Shown here: piece by piece, positions 17,739 through 26,700 of the stretch | Numbering within the stretch: position 1 is the first letter of the stretch | Layout of the letters: every line of letters begins with the position of its first letter | NCBI GenBank assembly: GCA_963758025.1 | Contig: CAVWUA010000027.1 | Location: 10,217 to 74,216, forward strand | Direction of reading: 5' to 3' | Length of the DNA: 64,000 nucleotides | Source: CAVWUA01 sp963758025 | GTDB lineage: Bacteria; Planctomycetota; Planctomycetia; Isosphaerales; Isosphaeraceae | Notes under the pieces: generated by a model | What the model was told of the DNA's origin: nothing | Database searches by the model: none | The model's input: only the letters and a program-made list of their open reading frames with translations | Translations under genes and position numbers: made by a program

Positions 17739-20700
17739 TCAGCCGTGATGGTTCCGGAGCCAGGTGAGCAGCCGGAAACGATTCTTCAGGGCCTCCGCTG
17801 AAATGCTCTCCCGGACGCGCCTCCGCTGAAGCACGCGCTGCAAGACGGTCGGGAGGACCGTGGATTGAGCCGGTTGGCTGGGACTCGAGGGCTGGACCGA
17901 ATCCTGAGATTCGGTCTTCGCCGGAGTCGGGGCGATCGCGGTTGTCGGCGTGACGGTGGTGTCTGGCAAGGCGGCGCTGTGGAGCGACGCACCCGACGCC
18001 GGCGCCGAGGCGCCGCTGAATCGGGCGACCGAGACCGTCTGCGGCTTGCGGAACCGTAGCGGCGTGGGGATCGCCAGATCACTGTTTCCGGCGCCGAACG
18101 AGGTCTTGCGCGGGCCGGCCGTGGACTGGTAGATGAACCACTGCGCCGTGTCGGGCCGGTACACGGCGATGTCGGTCTTGCCGTCGCCGTCGTAGTCGGA
18201 CGGCGCGGGTTGATCGTGATTGGGTGCTCCGAACTGGACCCGGCGCGGGCCGGCCGTGGTCTGCCGGAGGAACCACTCGGAAGTTGTCGGCCGGTACACG
18301 GCGATGTCCGCCTTGCCGTCACCGTCGAAGTCGCCCGTTACGGGCACATCGAGCCGAGCCGCCCCGAACTGGATCTTGTCATTGGGCACCCCAGCCTTGC
18401 TGTGGGTGATGTACCAGGTGGCCGTCGCGTCGTCGTACACGGCGATGTCGGCCTTGCCGTCGCCGTCATAGTCGGCCGGCATGGGTGTGCCGCCGGTGAT
18501 CCCCGCCGCCGGAACCGCCTTGGGGCCAGCCGTGGACTGGAGGAGGAACCATTCGCCGGTCATCGGCCGGTACACGGCGATATCGGCCTTGCCGTCGCCA
18601 TCGAAGTCGGCCGGCGCGGGCACGTCCATACCGGGCCAGCCAAACTGTTGCACCAAGGGGCCTCCGGTGGATTGCGAGATGAACCACTCGGAGGTCGTCG
18701 GCCGGTACACGGCGATATCGGCCTTGCCGTCGCCATCGAAGTCGTGGCCTTGCAGCGGGATGTCCACGTTCGCCTGACCGAACGGCACGGGAATGTTGCC
18801 CGCCGTGGACCGGCTGAGATACCACGTGCCGTTGCTGGGCCGGTACACGCCGATGTCCGCCTTACCGTCGTTGTCGTAGTCGTTAACGACCGACGTGATC
18901 TTCAGGTTCAGCGTGTTGCTCGGCGGTCCCTGGTTGCCGGCGGCGTCGCGCACCCGGACCTGAAGGGCGATCTCGCCGTTGACCAGGTCGCTGGGCAGTT
19001 GCACCACGTAGTCGCCGCCGACGGGCGAGGCCGTCGTGCTGGCCAGGAGATTGCCCGAGGTGGTGACCAGATCGACGAAGACACCCGGCTCAGCCTTGCC
19101 GACGAACCGGGGCCGCCGCACGACTGTCGTGGTGTCCGTCTTGTCGCCCGTGTTATCGACATCCAGCAGGGCCAGCGTCGGGGTGATCGTCGGCGACTGG
19201 GTATCGACCGTGACGACCAGCGGGTCCTTCGGATCGATTCCGCCCGGAGTCGGCGGGTTGCCCGGGATCTGGTCGCTGAGGTTGGTGTTGCCGGCGGCGT
19301 CGCGGGCCCGGGCATAGAGCCTGAGAACCTGCGTCGAATTCGCGGGCAGCAGGGTCGGGTACTGGATCACGAACGTGCCATCGGCCGCGACCTTCACGTT
19401 GGACGTCTCGCCATTGACCAGCACGGCGCCGGTCGTGGCATTGATCAGGTCGATGAACAGGCCCGGTGTTCCCGTGCCGACGAACCGCGGCTGACGGTTG
19501 TTGGTGATGTTATCACCCTTCGTTCCCGAGTCGTCGGCGCTGGACAGGGCGATCGTCGGCGCCTTGGGCATCTGGGTCTGGATGGTCAAGGTCAGCGCGT
19601 TGCTGGGTGCGCTGAGGTTGCCGGCGACGTCGCGGATCTGGACGCGGAAGACATAGGTATTGGCGATCAGATCCATATTCGGCTGGATGACGTACGTGCC
19701 GTTGGTCCCGACCATCGCCATGCCGACGATGTTGTTCGCCACGTCGATCAGTTCGACCTGACCGCCTGGTTCGCCCGTGCCGTTGAGGTGGGGCCGCTTC
19801 TCGTTGGTGATGTTATCACCCTTGGTCCCCGAGTCGTCGGCGGGGTCGAGCGTCGGCGCCTGTGGGCGTGACGGGGCGACCGTATCGATTCGCACGGACA
19901 GAGGGTTGCTCAGGGACAGCACGCTGTCGCTGTTTCCGGCCAGGTCCACCAGCTTGACCCGGTACTGGTGGAGGCCATCGGGAGCCGGCCCGGGATCGGT
20001 GATCTGGCCGCCGCCGGTGCGCCGGGCCACCTCCGTGCCGTCACGCGTCAGAATGACCGTGGTCGTGGAAGGCTCGTTGGGGATGGCGATGTCGAAGACC
20101 GGGCTGGTGACGCTGGTGATGTTGTCGGTGATGCTCAAGCCCGTGTCGCTCGCGTCGATCAGGTCGGGCGTGACCGTCGTGGCATCGGGCGCCGTGGTAT
20201 CCAGGGTGAACCGGAACTGGCCGATGTTGCCCTCGGTGCCGGCCTGGTCGATCGCCTGCACGCCGATGAGCTTCATGCCGTCGGTCGTGCCGTTGGGCAG
20301 GAAGTGGCCCGGACGCACCTGGACCGAGAAATGGCCGGCCGAGTCCGTCCAGTTGGCCGGAACGTCGGTCGTCGGGTCGCTCGGGTCGTAGCCGCCGATG
20401 ATGACCGGATTGGTCGGGTCGGTCAGGTCGATCAGGCTGATCCGCACCGTGTTGCCGAAGGCGGTCTGCTCGCTGAGGCCCTTGATGACCGGCTGGGTGA
20501 CGTTGGTCACGTTGTCGGTGTTCGAGATGCCGCTATCGCTGCCGGTGGGGGCCGGCGCGGTCGGGCTGAGGGTCAGGGTTTTATCGAAGATCAAGGGGGC
20601 CAGGCGGATCGCGAACGAGCCGCGGCCATAGGTCGAGGCGAGCAGGACGTTCGGCGAGTCGGGTGTGATGATCGGCCGGCCGTTGTCCGGGTTGATCACC

Positions 20701-23700
20701 CCCAGGGCGATGTCGAGGTCGGTGACTCCGACATTCGGCAGACCGCCGCCGAGGCCCGGCGGGTTCGGCGTGTTGTTCAGCGTCGATTCGGGGAACGGCG
20801 TCCAGGTCGCGCCGTTGTCCACCGAGCGATAGACACCGGCGTCACCTCCGGCGTAGAGCACCGGGTGCGTCGGGCTGTTGGGGTTGGTGGGATCGTCGGG
20901 GATGGCGTATCGCCAGTCGGCGACGAGCGAGTTCAGAGCGCCGAGCTTGGTGTCCGTCATGTTCGGATCACCGAAAATCGGGTTGATGATGCTGAACAGG
21001 TTGCCGGTGATGTCCGTCCAGACGGGGTTGGCCGCGACCGAATCGGTCGTGTGGTGTACGCCAAGCGCGGTCAGGACATACGCCTCGTGGCTGCCGCGGG
21101 TCGGGTTGGTGACGATCGACCGGACATCGGCGCCGCCGTCCAGCAGATCGACGCTCTGGAACCAGGCGTTGCCCGCGCCGCCGCCACCGCCGGTCTGGGT
21201 GACATAGACGGCACCGCCCTGCGTGCCGACATAGATGAAGTTGTCGAGGTTGCCCACGCCGCCGGGTCCGTTCGGGTCAGGCGCGCCGAAGGCCAGGGCG
21301 TTGTAGCGGAAGTAAGCGCCGAGGGTCGTCGGGTCATTGAAGACATTCGGATCACCGATGACCGACCAGAAGACGCCCTGGTTCTCCGTGCGGAAGACCC
21401 GCCCATCCGCCGATCGGATAATGATCTGATTGCTATTGAGCGGGTTGATGGCGAAGTTGCCCGCGCGACCGACGGGCCATTGCGGGTCGAGCGTGCCGCC
21501 GCTGGACTGCAACAGGCCGAGGGTGCGGCCGACGCCGCTGCCGTTCTGCGGCAGGTCCACCTGGAAGAATTCGGAGGCGACGGGAATCGTCGCCGGCGTG
21601 AGGTAGCGGTACGAGGTGCCGCTGCCTTGCTGGTCGGTCGCCACGCCGCCACCCGAGCCTTGCGGATTGGTGGCGAAGTCGGTCCAGCCAAGCTGGCCGT
21701 AGTCGGCCGAGCCGGGGGTGATCACGCCCGGCTGGGAAACCGGCGAGCCGTTGAGGTCCGACTCACCGTAGAACAGGGCCTGCGCGATCTGCGCCGAGGC
21801 GCCGGTCGGCTGCGAGGCCCCGTAGTAGAACTGCGTGATCTGAAGGTTGCCATTGCGCGATGGGGTGGGCAGATCCGCCGTGCCGATGCCGAAGCTGAGC
21901 GTGCCGTCGGGCAAGACGACGCCCGAGTACACCCCCTGGTCGTCGCCGAAGATCAGACGAGAATGCCCGGTCAACGGGTCGCGCAGCGCCACGACTTCGT
22001 GCTGATTGGTCGTCCCGCCGATGATGTCGGTCGAGAAGTCCAGCGGAATCCAGGTGATGCCGCTCCCCTGGTTGTTGAACCGGGCGCTGTTGCTCACGAT
22101 GATCGTCGCGCCGGCCAGGAACGGGTTCAGCGGGTCGCGGATCAGGTTGAAATACGGCACCGAACCGCGCGGGAAGAGCGGGTTACCCAGGGCGTCTTTG
22201 TCGTAGATCCGCGGTGGTGTGCTGTTGTTTCCGCTCGGACGCTTCAGGCTGAGCGGGCCGGTGGTGGACAGCTCCAGCGAGGCCGCGCTGTCGGTGTAGC
22301 TGGAGGTGTTGTCGAAGGGGACCAGAGCGTGCGGGTCGGACAGCTTGGTCGTGTCGATTCGCAGGAGACCCGAGAGCTGCCCGCCGCCCGTGCCGCCGAA
22401 GTACACGACCGCCGGGTCGTTCGGATCGACGATCAGGCTGATGTTGTAACTGCCCGTGCCGTTGGTCACGTCGTATTCGGTCGTCCGCGGGTTCGTGCTG
22501 TCCTGGGTGGGGTCGTTCGTCGGGACGCCGTAGAGGTTCGGCCGCAGGCTGGGGATCTCGACCTGGGTCCAGTTCTGGCCGAAGTCCTTGGTGACGTACA
22601 GGGTGCCGGTGGACCCCACCGCGGCGTAGAGCCAGCCTTGATACTGCACTTCCTGAACCGGGCCGGTCCAGGACGTCGGCTGGGGCTTGGCCAGAACGAT
22701 GCGGCCCTTCGCGCCGTTGGGCGTGTCGGGCGGGTTGGTGACCGGAATCGGCGGGTAATTGACGACCTCGGAGTCCCGGATCAAGGGATCGCCGACGCCG
22801 CCGGCCATCAGGTTCCACGTCTGGCCGCGGTTGGGGCTGAGGAATACCCCCTCGCCGTTGAACCCGGCATAGAGGATCTGCAGGTTCCCGCCGGGGGCGC
22901 CGGTGCCGCTGGCCTGGTCCAGGACGATGTCGGTCGCCTCGCCGGCGCGCATCTGCTCCCAGGTCTTGCCCGTATCGAGACTGCGCCAGATGCCCCCCTG
23001 CCTTCCCGGCAGGGTCGGATTGTCACCGCTCAACGCGGCGTAGATGATCACCTTGCCTTCGACCGACGGCTTGGGATCGACCGCGACCTTGTACGACGTC
23101 GTGCCGTAGAAGGCGTGGTTGCGCAGTGGCGAGTTGAACGGCAGCGGGTTGCCGCTCGCATCGACATTGGTCGTGCTGTCCATCAGGTTCCAGGTCGCGC
23201 CGCCGTCCTCGGAGATCAGGAAGCCGACACCGGCGGCCGTGCCGGCGAGAGGCACGCCGTTGTACGTGTCTCCCTCGCCGGTGGCGGCGATGACGACCGA
23301 CTGGTTCGGGTCGTTGTTGCGGCCGAAGACGGTGATGCTGCCGATGTTGATGCCGAGGGTCGGACCGAAGTCGGTCAGGGGGATCCAGGTCGGCCCTTCC
23401 GGGTCGGTCGTGAGGAAGTTCAGCGTCTTCCAGACGCCGCCGGAGGCCCCCGCGGCATAGACGGTATTGCCCGACGGGTCCGACGGATCGACCGAGATCC
23501 CGCCGATCCGGCCGGAGTTCGCCTGGCCGTTGATCGCCGCCGGGCCGACGGCCGTCCAGGTGCTGCTGGCCAGGGGGTTCGTCGGGTCCATCGTGAAGAT
23601 GCGGAAGTTCGACGAGACGCGGTCGGCCACCGGCTCGCCCAGGCCCGAGCCGGTCTCCGGCTTCTGGAACGTCAAGGACCAGCCGGTGATCGTCCCGGTG

Positions 23701-26700
23701 TTGCCGCTCTGCGTGTCCTCGACCTCCAGGGTCCACGTGCCGTTGACGTTCTTGCCGATCAGGTCGCTGAGCGGCTGCTGCGGGTTGAACCGGCCGAAGA
23801 ACGGCGGGCCGCCGTTCTGGATCGGCGTGGAGGCGTTGTCGTCGAACGTCGTGTTGGTGAAGTTGGCGCGGGTGCCGGTCGTGCCGATGTTGGTGAACAG
23901 CCGCACGCGCGTCCCGTCCGGCGCGACGAGGGTCGCCACCAGGTCCGGGTCGTTCGGGTGCTGGATGTTCAAGGTCAGGGTGACGCCCGCCAGCAGGAAG
24001 CTGTCCTGGATCGTCAGGGTGGACGTGCCGGTCTTCAGGTCGGGAATCGCCGCCGGTACGTCGGTGGAGCGGTAGGTCACCGTCGGCGCCGGCGTGGCGG
24101 TCAAGGACCAGCCATTGAGGATCCCGGTGCCGCCGTTGGGGTTCGTGTCGGTGATCTCCAGCTTCCAGAGGCCCGCCAGGTCCTTGCCGTTGAGGATGGA
24201 CAGCGCCTGGATGGGCCGGTACGACCCGGCGAACGGCGCCGTGCCGCCGACGATGGAGTTGCTCGCGGCGTCGTCGAGCGTCGTGTTCAGGAAGTTCTGC
24301 CCGTTGCCGCCAACGCCCGTGAAGAGCGTCACCCGCGTGCCGTCGGGCGCGATCAGCACGGCCGTCAGGTCGGAGTCCCGGGTGTGGCTGATATTCAGGT
24401 TGAGCCTCAGAGAGGCGATGTTGAACACGCCGTTGGTGTTGATCGTCAGGTTCGAGACGAGCGGCACGCCGCTGTTGTTGGGGATCGAGGCGGGCAGGTT
24501 CGACGCGGTGTAGGTCATCGTGGTCGCCGGACCGCTCTGGGCACCACCCCGCAGCAACGCCACGCCGGCGTTCTGGTTCGTGTCCACCTTGCCGCCGCTC
24601 TTCGACTGGATGTCCGAGCCCAGCTCCACGGTGTACGTGCCGCTGAGCTGCTGCGACGGGAACTCGACGCGGAAGCTCCGCGCGGTGGCCGTGGACGGAT
24701 TGGCGGGCGTGGCGACGAGCGACCAGTTGTCCAGCGAGCCGCCGCTACCGTTGCCGTTGCTCGCGTCGCTGACCTCCAGGGTCCACGTGCCGGAGAGGTC
24801 CATCCCGTTGAAGGCCGAGAGCGCCTGGAACGGCTGGAACCGCCCGTTGTACGGCGCGCCGCCGAGGCTGAACGCGCCCGCCTGATCGTCGAAGACCGTG
24901 CTGACGAAGTTCTTGCCCAGGGCCGTGTTCGGTCCCACGAGCGTGACCGTCACGCCGTTGTGCGTCAGCCGGATCGTCAGGTCGCCGTTGCGCGAGTGGG
25001 TCAGGCCGAGCTGGAGGTTCAGGTCGGCGATCGTGAACGGCGCGCCGGTATTGGGGACCGTGATCGTCGAGGTGGTCGTCTGGCCGTCGTTGATCGGCTT
25101 GTTGACCTGGGCCAGGGGGGCATTGAAGACCGGCGTGACGGTCGCCTTCGGCGTGGCTTCCAGCCGCCAGCTATTGAGCATCCCGGTCACGGCGTTGCCG
25201 TTGGCGTCGGTGATCTCCAGCGTCCACGTGCCCCGCAACTCCTTGCCGTCGAGGGCCGACAGCGCGCCACTCGGGCGGAACCGCCCGCTGAAGGGCGCGG
25301 TCCCCGAACCGATCGACACCGTGGCCTCGTCGTCGAAGATCGTGTTGTTGAAGTTCGCGCCGGTCATCCCGCCGACCCCCGAGGCGAGCGTCACCCGCGT
25401 GCCGTCGGGCGCGATCAGCACGACCGTCAGGTCGGAAACCTTGGCGTGGGAAATGTTCAACTGAACATTCATGTCGCCGATGCGGAACGACCCGTTGTCG
25501 TCGATCTTCAGGGTCGAGGACAGCGCGGTGGTCGGGCCGCCGGGAACGAGCGGGCCGTCGGGGATGTTCTGGACGGGGTTGGTCGAGGGGAAGACGCGCG
25601 GCCGGAGCAGATCGCCGGCCGGGCCCATCAGGCGGAGGATGTCCTCGGTCGTGAGGGAGCCGGGGACCATGTTGCGGTCGAAATTCAGGTCCAGGGCGGA
25701 GACGGTCCGGTCGGTGGCCAGGTTATCGACGCTGGCCGTCGTGCCGGGGACCTGGGTGCTGATCGTGTGCGGGCCGGGCAGGATCAGGGGCAGGGTGTCC
25801 TGATCGTAAGGGCCTCGCAGGACGATCGTGCCGTCGGCCTTCCGCTGCACGCCATTGACCGGCCGGGGCGCCGCGTACACGTCGCTGGGGGCCGCCGCCG
25901 CCGTGTCCAGGGGGGGCAGCTCGCCGGTGATCGCATTGGCGTCCTGGTCCATCAGGTTGCCCGGCGTGCCGACGACCGTCACGCCCGTGACGATCCCTGG
26001 CTGCACGTCGAGCGACCAGTTCACGAGGGAGCCCACGTCGCCACCCGCCTGGTCGGAAACCTCCAGTTGCCACGTGCCATTGATCAGCAGGCCGTCGAGC
26101 ACGTCGAGCGGCGCCTCGGGCCGGTACGACCCGGTAAACGGCGCCTGCGCGGTCGGATCGGCGATCGAGAGGCCCGCCTCGTCGTCGAAGGACGTGTTCG
26201 TGTAGTTGTCGCCGAAGGAGCCGTTCCGGCTCGACAGGAGAATGCGACGGCCATTGGGGGCGATCAGGGTCAGCACCAGGTCGCCGTCGAAGGTGTGCGT
26301 GATGTTGACGTTCACATTCAGGTCGCTGATGACCTGATTCGCGCTGAAGCTGTTGACGACGAGCGTTGAGGTGGTCGTGTTGAAGTCGGAGATCGGGCGC
26401 GGCGTGTCGGTCGAGGGAAGGGTCACGCGGTTGCCGCTCGGCGTCGTCTGGATGACCGTGCGCAGCGGCCCCCGGATGCGGTCGCTGATGTTCGGCCCGA
26501 CGGCGTAGCTGTACGTGCCGATGGCGCTTCGCGGGGCGAACTTGACCAGGAACTGGGTGTAGCCGTAGCGGTTGTTCGGGTTGTCCGCGTTGCTCGTCGG
26601 CAGCGGCGTGACCGACAGGACCGGGACCGACCCGCCGGAGACGTTGCCGGGGGTGGTGTCGGTGAACAGGACCTGGACGTCGGCCTGCGTGAACGAGGAG

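Noticed and set aside
19968..26369. 2133-codon open frame on the plus strand
   Set aside because: Antisense to the giant gene; its Arg/Gly/Val-rich composition and lack of motifs show it is a shadow of the high-GC coding strand.
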